A DNA stretch of 64,000 nt, from assembly GCF_001280015.1 (NCBI RefSeq), contig NZ_LGDV01000238.1:124001-188000 (forward strand), read 5' to 3'. The notes beneath the pieces were generated by a model that made no database searches, was not told the DNA's origin, and saw only the letters and a program-made list of their open reading frames with translations. The stretch comes from Streptomyces sp. MMG1121. GTDB lineage: Bacteria > Actinomycetota > Actinomycetes > Streptomycetales > Streptomycetaceae. Shown piece by piece: positions 16,391 to 25,646 of this stretch; position 1 is the stretch's first letter; every line of letters starts with the position of its first letter. Made by a program: the position numbers and the translations under genes.

Positions 16391-17401
16391 TCACGTCCAG
16401 TTGCACTGGTGGAAGACGACGGAGAGCGGGTTGAGGGCGTAGTCCCAGGAGACGTCCGGGCGCCAGGATTCGAGGTCCCAGCTGTCGCCGGTGACGTGGC
16501 TTCCGTTGGGCCACTCGTAGGCGTAGCGCGAGTGGCAGGCGAGCTGCTTGTACATGGAGGAGCCCTGGGTGTCGGTGAGGCCCTTGGGGTAGGGGACGGC
16601 GGCCCAGGCCTGGTCCCACAGGGTGTTGCAGTTGGTGTCGGCGTCGTCGAATCCCTTGGCGGTGGGGTAGACCATGACGTCGATGTCGCCGTTGCGGAGG
16701 GCCTTCCACACCTTGGTCTGCTTGACCCAGGGGACATCGGTGGTGCCTTGGTAGCCGACGCATTCGCCGATGCAGGTGCCGTTGGTGCCGCCCATGCCGG
16801 GTGACCAGAACAGGCTGATGTGGCGTGCGGAGAAGTTCTGCCGGACTCCCTTGACGTCGGGGTCGGGGTATTCGTCACTGGTGGGGTAGCCGAACTCTCC
16901 GCGCTCCCATCCGTACTGGCCCCAGAGTTCGCCGATCTTGCCCCAGACGGGGTGGGCTCCGGTGGGCGCTGACCAGTAGACGGTGCCGCCTTCGAACTGC
17001 TGGCGCTTTCCCTGACCGTCGGGGTTGGCCAGCTCATCACTGACGGGGAAGCCGAGGGTGCCGGTCTCCCAGCCGAGGGCGGCCCACTTGTCGCGGATGG
17101 CTCCCCAGACGGGATGGGCTCCGGTGGCGGCGGTCCAGTAGATCGAGCCGCCGTCGAAGGTGTTGTACCGGCCGCGTCCGTTCGGGGTGGCGAGTTCGTC
17201 GCTGGTGGGACATCCGAGCGGGCCGCTCTGTCCGCCCATGGACTGGTACTTGGCGAGGATGTCGCCACCGACTTGGTAGCCGCAGATCGGGTCCTCGGCG
17301 GCCGATGCCGGGGCGGCCTGGACGGTGAGCACGGTGAGTGCGACGGCGCAGGCCAGGGCTGCTGTTTTCAGGCAGCGCCCTGCGATGTTCCTGGTATTCA
17401 A
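16391..17401 (-). CDS. Secreted LGFP-repeat protein with DUF2599-like C-terminus
   Basis: An exported cell-wall-associated type protein of about 336 residues. After a signal peptide ending in QAAPASA come about three LGFP repeats, each with W..LGWE.G.LGFP.SDE and a following GG.IYW..TGAHPVWG unit, which in actinobacteria are linked to peptidoglycan/mycolate-layer attachment. The C-terminal part (CHSRYAYEWPNGSHV, LESWRPDVSW, ending HQCNW) resembles DUF2599. I choose a TTG start at 17401 because it opens the signal peptide and is preceded by GGGGGA; no ATG/GTG lies at a sensible place. Confidence 0.8.
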   Translation of the reverse strand: MNTRNIAGRCLKTAALACAVALTVLTVQAAPASAAEDPICGYQVGGDILAKYQSMGGQSGPLGCPTSDELATPNGRGRYNTFDGGSIYWTAATGAHPVWGAIRDKWAALGWETGTLGFPVSDELANPDGQGKRQQFEGGTVYWSAPTGAHPVWGKIGELWGQYGWERGEFGYPTSDEYPDPDVKGVRQNFSARHISLFWSPGMGGTNGTCIGECVGYQGTTDVPWVKQTKVWKALRNGDIDVMVYPTAKGFDDADTNCNTLWDQAWAAVPYPKGLTDTQGSSMYKQLACHSRYAYEWPNGSHVTGDSWDLESWRPDVSWDYALNPLSVVFHQCNWT

Positions 17402-18116
17402 CTGTGGTCCCCCTGTTGCCTGTTGGGCACGGAGGTCACATGATGCCCGTTCGCGGTGGCATGCATGCACATGCGCGTCGGGGTGGCCGCGTGATGGCTG
17501 GAATGCGGTGGGTTCGGTGGTGGGGTGCGCGAGCTGGGCGTCGGGCCCAAGAACCGGTAATGGTCGCAACTGCGCTGGTCACGCCGGTGTTTGCGGTGCA
17601 TGGGGCAGCTTGTTGACCGGTTGTCTTTGAATATTCTTTAACTGGCGGGTTCGGCGCCCGCAGAGTCATGCACTTGCGTGCCAAATCCTCCACATGTTCC
17701 GCCTTTCCTACTGGGAAGGGCAGGAGAATTCGCGTAATCCTCCAGACAAGGACCCCATGGCCGCCGCGTCTTGTCCCGTATGGCAGTCGGCGCCGCGCTC
17801 CTCGCAATGGTGCCGTTCGCTGCGGCGGGGACCTCGTCCGATCCACCTGCGCTGTTGCCGGGTCGCCATGCACTGCGGCACCGGAACCCCCTCTTCACCG
17901 TGCAACTTGGCACTTCCTACGGTGCGTCGCCGGTCCTAGGTTGGCGAGCGGCCGAGGGAGCGCTGTGTGGAGTTGTGCGGGAAACGGGACTCCACACGAC
18001 CACTACGGCGGCCTGGACTTGCCGCTTCGCGCAAGGTCGGCCCAAGCGGCAGCACGAAACCAGAGGAACAACCAGTTGCTCCGGCATGCGGCATCAACTA
18101 CGGGGGAAACACATCC
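17402..18116. other. Long intergenic region between divergent secreted-protein genes
   Basis: The stretch separates two divergent genes for exported proteins. A relatively AT-rich patch (about 17625-17645, containing tctttgaatattctttaac) may hold promoters. One frame from about 17771 reads SRMAVGAALLAMVPFAAAGT, which looks like a signal peptide, but it has no convincing ribosome site and no recognisable mature protein. No other gene is seen. Confidence 0.4.
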
Positions 18117-18629
18117 ATGCTGAAACTCGGAACGGCCCGACGCACCATCGCCATGGCCGCCGCGACCCTGGCCGTCGCCGGCGGCACCGTCATCGACGTC
18201 GGCGGAGCCGCACGCGCCGCTCCCGCCAGCTGCACCATCATCAACATCGGCGCCCCTGGCAGCATCTATGTCGGCAGCGAGTACGCCGGCCAGGTGGAGC
18301 AGCAGTACAACAGCTGCGGCAGCGCCCGCGCCCATTTCCAGTACTCCTACAGCTACTGGGTCAACCACCGCGGCGACCCGCTCCCGAGCAACTGGTCAGC
18401 GAACCTCTGCCTCATGCCGCAAGGGTTCGCCACACCTCCGTGCAACGACACCGACACGATCCTCGGCCCGCAGGACGCCTACACCGGCTGGGTTCCGATC
18501 CACGACTCCACCCCCGACACCTGGCAGGCGACGGTCAACATCTCCCTCGCCTGCCGCGTGGGCTACGGCTCGTGGCACGCCTATGCCAGTGGCGCGAACT
18601 GGGGCAACGGCGACGCAGGCCCCTGCTGA
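18117..18629 (+). CDS. Small secreted protein, unknown family
   Basis: A 170-residue exported protein. The signal peptide (MLKLGTARRTIAMAAATLAV then a stretch ending ARA/AP) precedes a mature part with at least five cysteines (SCTII, NSCGS, ANLCLMP, PPCND, LACRV, GPC), likely disulfide-bonded, and many Tyr/Trp/Ser. I do not recognise a domain. ATG 18117 follows the unusual but clear site gggggaaa. The next small gene has the same leader style (gagggggaaa), hinting at related expression. Confidence 0.75.
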   Translation: MLKLGTARRTIAMAAATLAVAGGTVIDVGGAARAAPASCTIINIGAPGSIYVGSEYAGQVEQQYNSCGSARAHFQYSYSYWVNHRGDPLPSNWSANLCLMPQGFATPPCNDTDTILGPQDAYTGWVPIHDSTPDTWQATVNISLACRVGYGSWHAYASGANWGNGDAGPC

Positions 18630-18764
18630 CGGCGTTCAGCGAGATGACAGGAGAGCAGCCCGCGGCCTGTGGGCGAGTTGGCGGGATTGACACAGTCTGT
18701 TGACGCACACACGTCAGGGGATGCCCAGAACGGGAACCGGGAACCACACCGAGGGGGAAAGCAC

Positions 18765-18893
18765 ATGCCTGATGTGACCGGCGGCAGCACCGAGAACACC
18801 GAAGCCGCGACGAGCACCGAGCCCGCGGCGGAGCGGGCTGAGGAGCAGACGACCGTCGAGGAACCCCTCCAGCCACCGTCCTCGGGGTGTTGA
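18765..18893 (+). CDS. Short acidic peptide ending in Cys
   Basis: A 42-codon gene starts at ATG 18765 with an excellent ribosome site (gagggggaaagc). The peptide is rich in Thr, Glu, Ala and Pro (STENTEAATSTEPAAERAEE) and ends PSSGC-stop. Acidic leader-like composition and a terminal Cys recall precursor peptides of modified natural products, but no modifying enzyme is nearby. It could also be the surviving 5' end of a longer gene, since the sequence after the stop contains fragments in other frames. Confidence 0.4.
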   Translation: MPDVTGGSTENTEAATSTEPAAERAEEQTTVEEPLQPPSSGC

Positions 18894-19193
18894 GCTTGGC
18901 GAGGGCGTCGAAGGTCGCCTCCACGACAACCGGCATGGCGGCGTCGGCGTGGGGAATGCCGCCCGGCCGCCATCGCCCGGTTACCTACCGCATCGGTCCA
19001 TGTCGCGCGCCAGGTCGTCGAAGACGAGTGCGCCGCCCAGCGGGCGGCGAGGATCGTCTCCACGCATACGCGCTCAGACCTTGACACCCCATCCATACCG
19101 GGGAGATGCCAAGATCAGAGCCCTGTGCAACACCCGCTGGCCGGCACTGTGCCTGGTGACGTGTACGGGGAAACGGGCCCAGGCCGAGTGTGG
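18894..19193. other. Intergenic, possible decayed coding fragments
   Basis: Minus-strand frames contain pieces such as LGGALVFDDLARDMDRCGR and AAMPVVVEATFDALAKLNTP that look protein-like but lie in different frames and match nothing I recognise. They may be relics of one lost gene. No intact gene is seen. Confidence 0.3.
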
Positions 19194-21629
19194 TCACGGC
19201 AGGGCAATCGGCTGCTCGGCCCAGATGATCTTGCCGCGGGTGTGGTAGCGGGTACCCCACAGTTGGGCGAACTGCGCGATCATGTAGAGCCCGCGGCCCC
19301 CCTCGTCGGTCTCCACCGCGCGCCGGATGTGCGGAGAGGTGCTGCTGCCGTCGGAGACCTCGCAGATCAGGCTGCGGTCCCGGATCAACCGCAAGGTGAT
19401 CGGTGGGCTGCCATAGCGGATGGCGTTGGTGACCAGTTCACTGACGATCAGTTCCGTGGTGAACTCCAGGTCTTCCAAGCCCCAATCCGACAACCTGCGG
19501 CTGGCCAACTTCCGTGCCTCGGCCACGAACGCGGGATCGGCCGGCAGTTCCCAGGTGACGTGACGATCCGGATCCAGCGCGCGTACCCGCGCCACGAGCA
19601 GCGCCGAGTCATCTTGCGGAGAGGACGGCGGTAGATGCCGGATCAGAGCGCTGCAGATGTCGTCGAGCGAGGCGAGTGTGGCGCCTTGGCGGTCGGACAG
19701 GACCTCGCGGAGCCATATCAGGTGTGTGTCGGTGTTCGGGTCCCTCACATCCACTGGGCCGCCGGTGTAGAGGACCAGAAGGTCGTCGTCACGCAGGATC
19801 ACCTCGCCGCTGTCGAAGGGCGCTCCGCCTTCGCCGAGGGGAGGGCCGCCGGGCAGGTCGAGCTCCGCTACCTGCCCTGCCGCCGAGACACGGGCGGGTG
19901 GTGCGTGGCCCGCCCGGGCCACGGCGCACCGGCGGGAGATGGGGTCGAAGACCGCGTACACGCAACGGGTCCCAGCCGCACCGCCGGTCCGATCTTCCGT
20001 GTTCTCGTCCTGGAAGCGGCCCACCTGGTCGTCCAGGTGGGTGAGCAGTTCCTCCGGAGACAGATCGAGATCCGCGAGGGTGCGCACCGCGGTGCGCACC
20101 CGGCCCATGGTCACTGCCGCATGCAGACCGTGTCCCGCCACATCTCCGACCACCAGCGCCACCCGTGCCCCGGACAGCGGGATCACGTCGAACCAGGCAC
20201 CTCCCAGGACCGCGCTGCCGCTTGCCGACACGTAGCGCGACGCCGTCTCCACGGCACCGAGCACCGGCATCCGTTGGGGCAGCAGGCTGCGTTGCAGTGC
20301 CAACGCGGTCGTGCGTTCCCGGGTGTACCGCCTGGCGTTGTCGATGCACACCGCGGCACGCGCCACGAGATCCTGGGCCAGCAGCACGTCGTCCACCTCG
20401 AACGGGTGATCGCCCCTGAAGCGCACGAAGACCACTGCCCCCAGTGCGGCGCCGCGCGCGTGCATCGGCACCAGCAGCCACGTGTGCACTCCGTAATCAC
20501 GCACCAGCGCGGCCCGCTGAGGGTCCACCAGAGCCAGTTCAGCGCCCAGTTGGTCGCCTGCCAGCAACAGCGGTTCCCCACTGGCCAGCGCCCGGGAGAA
20601 CAGCGAGGCGGTTCCGGAGCTGAACGGGTCGACATCTCCGGTGGCGACCACCGGCTCCGCCGGCCCCTCGGGGACGCTGGAACTCGCTGCACGGCGCAGT
20701 GCTGTTCCTTCGGCGACCGGTCCGGCGACCGGTTCCTGGCCGCCGAAGACTGGTTCCAGGAGGTTGACGTAGGCGTGGTCGGCGAAGATCGGGACGACCA
20801 CGTCGGTCAGCTCGCGGGCGGTGTAGAGGACGTCAAGCGTACTGCCGATCTTCGCGCTCGCCACGTTGACCAGCGCCAACCGTTCACGGGCTCGAACGCG
20901 GTCGGTCACCTCGAAAACAGCGTGCGCCAGACCGATCACTTCCCCGGATTCGCTGCGCAAGGGAACGATCGTTTCCGAAAAGACCTGATGCCGATCCGGA
21001 TCGTCGGGAGGACGTGCGATGACCTCTGTGGCAACCAGCGCCTCCCCCGTGGTCAGGACCTGTCGTTGCCGCTCCTCGAACTCCGCCATGTCCAGCATCC
21101 CGACCGGCGCCACGTCCCGCATGGGCCTCCCGAGGAAATCCCGGTCCCTGAAACCCTCCAGGCGCCGCGCGTTCTGCGCGACGAAGCGCAGATCGGTATC
21201 GAACACGTCGATGTGGAAAGGGGATTCGGTGAACAGGCCCCTCAGCAGTGCACGCCCCAGGTTCCTCCGCCTGACGGCATCGGCACTCTGCGCCTGGAGC
21301 AGCCAATACGGCTCACCGGAGGTGGTCACCAGAGGGTGGGCCCACATCCCGACCTCGACGGGCCTACCGTCCCGATGCCGCAGGACGACCTGGCCGAGGA
21401 CGGCCGTCCGCTGCGCTCGGGCACGCTCGGCGATCCGGGTTGCGTCGGTGTGGGCGTACAGCAGATCGTTTGCGTGCCACCCACGGAGTTCCTCCGTGGT
21501 GTATCCGAGCAGGCGCTGAGCGCCTGAGCTCCAGCTCGTGAGCAGGCCGCGCGCATCGACAGAGGCGTACGCCTCGTCCCCGGACTCGGAGAGATCCTCG
21601 AGGGCGTCGTGGAACATGGCATCGCGCAT
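19194..21629 (-). CDS. PAS-PAS-GAF-SpoIIE-ATPase protein with degenerate phosphatase site
   Basis: About 811 residues, probably soluble. Order: two PAS domains (about 10-125 and 135-255), a GAF domain (about 265-455), a SpoIIE/PP2C domain (about 470-670) and a RsbW-like HATPase_c domain (about 690-805; N-box SELVTNAIRYG, G-box DEGGRGLYMI). Such proteins set sigma-factor partner switching in stress and development. The PP2C metal sites are altered: GGDWFD reads GGAWFD near residue 478 and YTDG reads YTGG near residue 623, while the late PQDDSAL remains. It is likely a pseudophosphatase with an intact kinase-like domain. Compare the sensor at 30663-33563. Confidence 0.85.
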   Translation of the reverse strand: MRDAMFHDALEDLSESGDEAYASVDARGLLTSWSSGAQRLLGYTTEELRGWHANDLLYAHTDATRIAERARAQRTAVLGQVVLRHRDGRPVEVGMWAHPLVTTSGEPYWLLQAQSADAVRRRNLGRALLRGLFTESPFHIDVFDTDLRFVAQNARRLEGFRDRDFLGRPMRDVAPVGMLDMAEFEERQRQVLTTGEALVATEVIARPPDDPDRHQVFSETIVPLRSESGEVIGLAHAVFEVTDRVRARERLALVNVASAKIGSTLDVLYTARELTDVVVPIFADHAYVNLLEPVFGGQEPVAGPVAEGTALRRAASSSVPEGPAEPVVATGDVDPFSSGTASLFSRALASGEPLLLAGDQLGAELALVDPQRAALVRDYGVHTWLLVPMHARGAALGAVVFVRFRGDHPFEVDDVLLAQDLVARAAVCIDNARRYTRERTTALALQRSLLPQRMPVLGAVETASRYVSASGSAVLGGAWFDVIPLSGARVALVVGDVAGHGLHAAVTMGRVRTAVRTLADLDLSPEELLTHLDDQVGRFQDENTEDRTGGAAGTRCVYAVFDPISRRCAVARAGHAPPARVSAAGQVAELDLPGGPPLGEGGAPFDSGEVILRDDDLLVLYTGGPVDVRDPNTDTHLIWLREVLSDRQGATLASLDDICSALIRHLPPSSPQDDSALLVARVRALDPDRHVTWELPADPAFVAEARKLASRRLSDWGLEDLEFTTELIVSELVTNAIRYGSPPITLRLIRDRSLICEVSDGSSTSPHIRRAVETDEGGRGLYMIAQFAQLWGTRYHTRGKIIWAEQPIALP

Positions 21630-21771
21630 GCGTCACACCCACTCCGCGACCCGCGGACCCGGCTGAGCCCAAGCCCAGAAATCTCGGCAACCACATCAAG
21701 CGGAAGGCACCGCCTCGCACCGGTAGCCCGTATGAAATTCTATCGCGACAGCGCGTCCCTTGCCCTGCAGC

Positions 21772-21799
21772 CACACAGCACACAGCACACAGCACACAG
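21772..21799. repeat. Four tandem copies of a 7-base unit
   Basis: The unit CACACAG is repeated four times without interruption in the gap upstream of the SpoIIE-type gene. Such runs can change copy number by slippage; any regulatory effect is speculation. Confidence 0.7.
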
Positions 21800-21847
21800 C
21801 AAGGACTCAGTCGCGCGACCCGGCGAGGACCTGGGACGCTAGCGAGG

Positions 21848-22314
21848 CGGGCTCACCTGCAACATCCACCTTGCCGGTGAGGGCGGGCGCCGCCCGCTCG
21901 GGTTCGACATCACGCCCGGCCAGTGGGGGGACGCCCCGCAGATCATTCACGTGCTGGAGGAGATCCGCGTGCCCCGGCAGGCTGGTGGGACGACCACGTA
22001 CTCGGCCCGGCCACGTCGGGGGCGATAAGCCGTACTCATCACGCCGCAACCGGTGTCACCTGCGCAGACACCAGATCAAGCACACGATTCCCGAGGCGGG
22101 AGACCAGCGGGCCAACCGCCGGCGCCGGGGCAGCCAAGGTGGCCGGCCCACAGGGGTCGGCAAGACGGCCTACCGCCGTCGCAACGAGGTCGAGCGGACC
22201 ATCGACCGGCTCAAGAACTTCCGAGCCATCGCCACGCGTTACGACAAGAGGGCGTACGTCTTTCATGGGACGGTCACCGTGGCCGCGATCCGCCCATGGC
22301 TCCGCCCGGGGTGA
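21848..22314 (+). pseudogene. IS5-family transposase, 3' part, frameshifted
   Basis: One frame gives CNIHLAGEGGRRPLGFDITP then GQWGDAPQIIHVLEEIRVPR. After a frame change comes IKHTIPEAGDQRANRRRRGS and GKTAYRRRNEVERTIDRLKN, ending DKRAYVFHGTVTVAAI. These are the middle and C-terminal blocks of an IS5-type DDE transposase, including the catalytic Glu in NEVERTI. The N-terminal half is missing, so it is inactive. It differs from the more complete IS5 element at 2.3-3.3 kb. Confidence 0.8.
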
Positions 22315-22324
22315 AACGCCCCGC

Positions 22325-22745
22325 TCAGAGGTCCGTCGCACCCGGATAGCGGCGACGAAGTTCGCTGAGTACGCGCTCGTCGACAGCCCTGACGTCCCAC
22401 AACGAGCTGTCAATTTCGGTCAGGACGACCATCACCCTGCCCTCGGCGGACCCACGTGCTTCGGCGTCGATCAGCTGGAGGAAGGGAGTCGCCAGCGACA
22501 ACAGCGTCAACGTGTCCATGCCGGCGTCGGCAGAACGTCTCTCGATCTCGGCACAGCGAGGATCGACGAATTTCGTCGAATTCGACGCGCCACGTCAGGT
22601 CCAGGCCGAAGCTGCCGAGGCGGACCAGCAGCTCAGCCAGGGTCACGTAGTGCTTTCCGTGCCAGGCAGGAAACGTGATCCCCTTCATCCCCGCCTCTGC
22701 TTCGGCCATATCGCGTGACAAGCGACCCCCTTCGTCCAGCAGCAA
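22325..22745 (-). pseudogene. Hypothetical gene interrupted by a one-base insertion
   Basis: From 22745 one frame reads MLLDEGGRLSRDMAEAEAGM and later WHGKHYVTLAELLVRLGSFG up to VEFDEI. Removing one A near 22578 lets it continue smoothly as FVDPRCAEIERRSADAGMDT, then LTLLSLATPFLQLIDAEARG, and end YPGATDL at 22325, for a protein of about 140 residues. I do not recognise the family. The coherence across the junction argues for a single recent frameshift or sequencing error rather than old decay. Confidence 0.55.
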
Positions 22746-22952
22746 ACACTAGGCCACGGCCCTGACCAGCCCACACGACCCACCGGCCAGGCCCCAGACC
22801 CCGGGACGCCCCGCAGCGGGAACGGGGTGGTACTCCCGCCGTCATGGCCTGGGCGTCACCCCCTGGGCGCAACGTTGGCGGTGCGGGGCTTGTCACTTCG
22901 GCCATCGGGGCATCGGTCCCGTCAGAGTCCCACGCGTCAGACAGGAACCATC

Positions 22953-23210
22953 ATGGCCCTTCCCGACCAGATCAAGCCCGGTGAGTGTTGACTCGTGGTA
23001 CCGAGTGGATCTCCCGCACGATCTATCTCCTCGACAACAGCGAAGTCAGCCACGCCACGCTTGCCGTCCGCCCCGGAGGCCCTCGCCGAGGCCGTCGGCA
23101 AGGCCCTGCGGAGGGGTCGGTGGGGCAACGAGCAACGACTCGTGCGACCGCTGTGGAAACCGGACAAGACCGAGAGCCGAGCTGGACGTGCCAGTGATCA
23201 CCAATGGTGT
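22953..23210 (+). pseudogene. YiiX-type permuted NlpC/P60 hydrolase remnant
   Basis: The ATG at 22953 begins MALPDQIKPGEC-stop. In another frame the protein continues LTRGTEWISRTIYLLDNSEV then SHATLAV, which is the conserved start of permuted papain-like (YiiX/C92) hydrolases, where the His of SHA is catalytic. A third frame then reads ALAEAVGKALRRGRWGNEQR. Two frame changes and the loss of the rest, including the later Cys region, make it a pseudogene. Confidence 0.55.
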
Positions 23211-23230
23211 CTCCTTACCGGAGCCGACGG

Positions 23231-23935
23231 ATGAGCAAGAGCAGGGCGTTGCGGGTCCAGGGCGTGGCGGGCGACGGTATGTTCGGTGTGCGGTGCCGTG
23301 ACGAGCGGGGCATCCGGTGGCGGGTGGCGGCGGGGCTGCTGCTGGTGGTGGCCGTGACCTACAACGACTGGCTGCTGCAGTTCTGGGTACGCACGGGACT
23401 GGACCAGCGCGACTCCTATGTCAGTGAGGCCTTCGCCGCCGACCAGCCCCACCACGTGCTTTTCAGCGTGGTGGAACTGGTCACAGCGACCCTGGTGATG
23501 GCCGCAGCGGGTCTGGTCGTAACGGGACTGCCACGGGGTTGGCCCGCCGCCGGATGGGGCGCGCTGATGGTGTTCGGGGCCTGCTCGGTGGCGGACGTCG
23601 CGCTCCCGATGCGGTGTGCGCCCTCCCGAGAGGCGGGATGTCCGGTTGACACCATCGCGCACACTACGACAAGCGGCCTCGTGCACTTCGCCTTGTTCGC
23701 CTCGATGGCCGCCTTCGTCGTCGCCACCCGCGCGGCGACCGGGGAAGACTGCCGGGCGGGGCGCTGGGCCCGCTGGCTGCTACCGGTATCCGTGGCCGCG
23801 GCGGTCTCCTCCGCCGGACCCTATATCGGCCATCCAGGCGGACAGGGCGTCGCCCAGCGGATTCACCTGCTCACGGTGGGCCTGTGGTTCTGGTTGCTGG
23901 CGACCCAACTGTGGCGGGAGCAGCGGCACACGTGA
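23231..23935 (+). CDS. DUF998 family membrane protein
   Basis: About 234 residues with six likely membrane helices: WRVAAGLLLVVAVTYNDWLL, VLFSVVELVTATLVMAAAGL, WGALMVFGACSVADVALPM, LVHFALFASMAAFVVATRA, WLLPVSVAAAVSSAGPYIG, and IHLLTVGLWFWLLATQLW. The arrangement, with a cysteine-containing loop (MRCAPSREAGC) and a conserved His (GLVHFA), matches DUF998. Function of the family is not established. ATG 23231 is one of several possible starts. Confidence 0.7.
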   Translation: MSKSRALRVQGVAGDGMFGVRCRDERGIRWRVAAGLLLVVAVTYNDWLLQFWVRTGLDQRDSYVSEAFAADQPHHVLFSVVELVTATLVMAAAGLVVTGLPRGWPAAGWGALMVFGACSVADVALPMRCAPSREAGCPVDTIAHTTTSGLVHFALFASMAAFVVATRAATGEDCRAGRWARWLLPVSVAAAVSSAGPYIGHPGGQGVAQRIHLLTVGLWFWLLATQLWREQRHT

Positions 23936-24094
23936 CCGCACCCCTGCCCCTCTCGAACGGTCAGTGTTCTGGTACTTCAGCCGGAGTTCTGTATTTCTCC
24001 TGGTCAACAGCCTGGAGGTGGGAGTGTAGCGGGGGGTTTTGCACGGGCGGGACGGTCTTGGACGGGCTGTCCCACCAACGAGTGTCCGCGCCAC

Positions 24095-24862
24095 ATGGAG
24101 CGACAGCGACGCGAGCACTCCATTGGCGTGATCCACGACGTACCGACGAATGCCTGGGACGTGGAACGCGAAGAACTCTTCCTGCGGACCGGAGCGCGTT
24201 TCGCCCGGGCCCTGTGCGACGCGCTCGTCGACCACGGGGCGACGTCGCTCCTGCTGCTGGTCGGCCATCCGGAGCCAGCGGTGCCGATCGTCAGGACCGT
24301 CCGGGGCGACCGGCGGCTTGCGGAGGTCCTGATCGGCGCTCCGGCCGGACAACCGGAGTTCGCCGAAAACTCTGAATCAGCCCTGCAGAGGTCCTTGAAG
24401 CTCGCGGCGGCGGCCAAGGCACGTGATGCCGGTAGCGGTTCGCATCTTGAGGGCGGTGCGGTCGTACTCTTCCCGGCTGCACAACCGGATGCGGTGGCTT
24501 CACGACACGGATGGGGCCGCCGGCGATGTGCGGGCATGGACTGTGTGCGCTTGGCCTCGGTGCGACCAACTGGCGCGCTGGCGGTGACCTGGCTTCCGGC
24601 CATCGACATGCAACGGAGGCGTCTGACCGACGGCAGGCGGCCGGGGCGGTGTCCTTACCGAAGACCTCTACGGAGGGAGGGCCCCGGCGTGTGGCGACCA
24701 AGGTCCAGGCTCCGCTGGGGTGATAGCGCTGTAGTGACGGACTTTGGATGGGGCAGTACTTTCAGGTCACCCGGAGACGTAGTACAGCGGTGTCGGGGCA
24801 TGGGTGGCGGTGAAGAGCAAGCCGGTGTTCACCGGGCCGGTGCTGACCGCGTGGCGGTCTGA
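24095..24862 (+). CDS. Uncertain hypothetical ORF, possibly a remnant
   Basis: The first 90 residues have good Streptomyces codon bias and read as a plausible protein (VIHDVPTNAWDVEREELFLR, then ARFARALCDALVDHG), but I do not recognise the family. After about residue 120 the sequence becomes low-complexity Arg/Gly-rich, as expected from an out-of-frame read. The 5' part may be the remains of a real gene whose 3' end has been lost. No strong ribosome site precedes ATG 24095. Confidence 0.3.
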   Translation: MERQRREHSIGVIHDVPTNAWDVEREELFLRTGARFARALCDALVDHGATSLLLLVGHPEPAVPIVRTVRGDRRLAEVLIGAPAGQPEFAENSESALQRSLKLAAAAKARDAGSGSHLEGGAVVLFPAAQPDAVASRHGWGRRRCAGMDCVRLASVRPTGALAVTWLPAIDMQRRRLTDGRRPGRCPYRRPLRREGPGVWRPRSRLRWGDSAVVTDFGWGSTFRSPGDVVQRCRGMGGGEEQAGVHRAGADRVAV

Positions 24863-24983
24863 ATGGGTGCTCGGCATACGGCCCTTGGCATCGGTGGTGC
24901 CCAGTTCGCCGGACTGCTAGGGCGTGTATCGACAGTGCCTGGTAAGGATGGCGTAGAGCCCGTTCGTGATCCAGAATGACTGG

Positions 24984-25526
24984 ATGGTCACGCTTGAGAC
25001 TCCCCGTTTGATCCTTCGTCGCTGGCGCGAGGAAGACATTGCGCCCATGGCTGCCGTCAATGCCGACCCCGAGGTCATGCGGTGGATCCGTGACGGCAGT
25101 GTCCGTGACGAACAGCAGACTCGCGGCGGGGTCCAGGCGTGGGAGAACGAGTGGGAGTCACAGGGCTTCGGCCTGTTCGCCGTGGAGATCCGGTCCACTG
25201 GCCAGCTGGCTGGGTTCACCGGCCTTTCGGTGCCCAACTTCTTGCCGGAGGTACTGCCCGCGGTTGAGGTCGGCTGGCGGCTGGGACGTTCCCACTGGGG
25301 GCAGGGCTTGGCCACCGAGGCCGCTGCCGCCGCTGTGCGGTTCGGGTTCGAAGAGCGAGGACTGGAGCGGATCGTGAGCATCACTCAAGTGGGCAACGAC
25401 GCCTCCGAACGGATCATGACCAAACTGGGGATGCACCCGGTCCGTGAGACCGTCAATCCCACCTGCGGTCGGCGAGTACGGGTGTTCGAGTTGTCGTCGC
25501 ACCAGTACGCCACTACCACTCGTTGA
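24984..25526 (+). CDS. GNAT family N-acetyltransferase (RimJ/RimL-type)
   Basis: A 180-residue acetyltransferase of the GNAT superfamily. It opens with LETPRLILRRWREEDIAPMA, has IRSTGQLAGFTGLSV in the central strand region, the acetyl-CoA loop in GRSHWGQGLATEAAAAAVRF, and ERIMTKLGMHPV near the end, all standard for RimJ/L relatives. Acceptor unknown; such proteins acetylate protein N-termini or small amines. ATG 24984 matches the family start. The 3' end touches an oppositely oriented IS5 fragment. Confidence 0.85.
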   Translation: MVTLETPRLILRRWREEDIAPMAAVNADPEVMRWIRDGSVRDEQQTRGGVQAWENEWESQGFGLFAVEIRSTGQLAGFTGLSVPNFLPEVLPAVEVGWRLGRSHWGQGLATEAAAAAVRFGFEERGLERIVSITQVGNDASERIMTKLGMHPVRETVNPTCGRRVRVFELSSHQYATTTR

Positions 25527-25645
25527 GGGCGGCAACGAGGACGGTAACCTCGTAGCGGACCGCGAGTTCGTACCTCGTCGCCACCGCCCGGAAGCCCTTG
25601 AGCGCGTTGATGGTCCGCTCGACTTCGTTCCCAGGGTCACAGGGC
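25513..25645 (-). pseudogene. IS5-type transposase C-terminal fragment
   Basis: The minus strand reads NEVERTINALKGFRAVATRY, then LAVRYEVTVLVAALNEW-stop, the C-terminal catalytic-Glu block of an IS5-family transposase. Only about 40 codons remain. It overlaps the last codons of the acetyltransferase gene. Confidence 0.7.
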
Positions 25646-25646
25646 C

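Noticed and set aside
19635..21527. 630-codon plus-strand frame
   Set aside because: It is antisense to the PAS/GAF/SpoIIE gene.
21772..21799. CRISPR-like repeats
   Set aside because: The repeats are short, tandem and without spacers, so they are a simple microsatellite.
24810..24920. 36-codon frame beginning VKSKPVFTGPVLTAWRSE
   Set aside because: It looks protein-like but has no ribosome site or known family; too weak to annotate.
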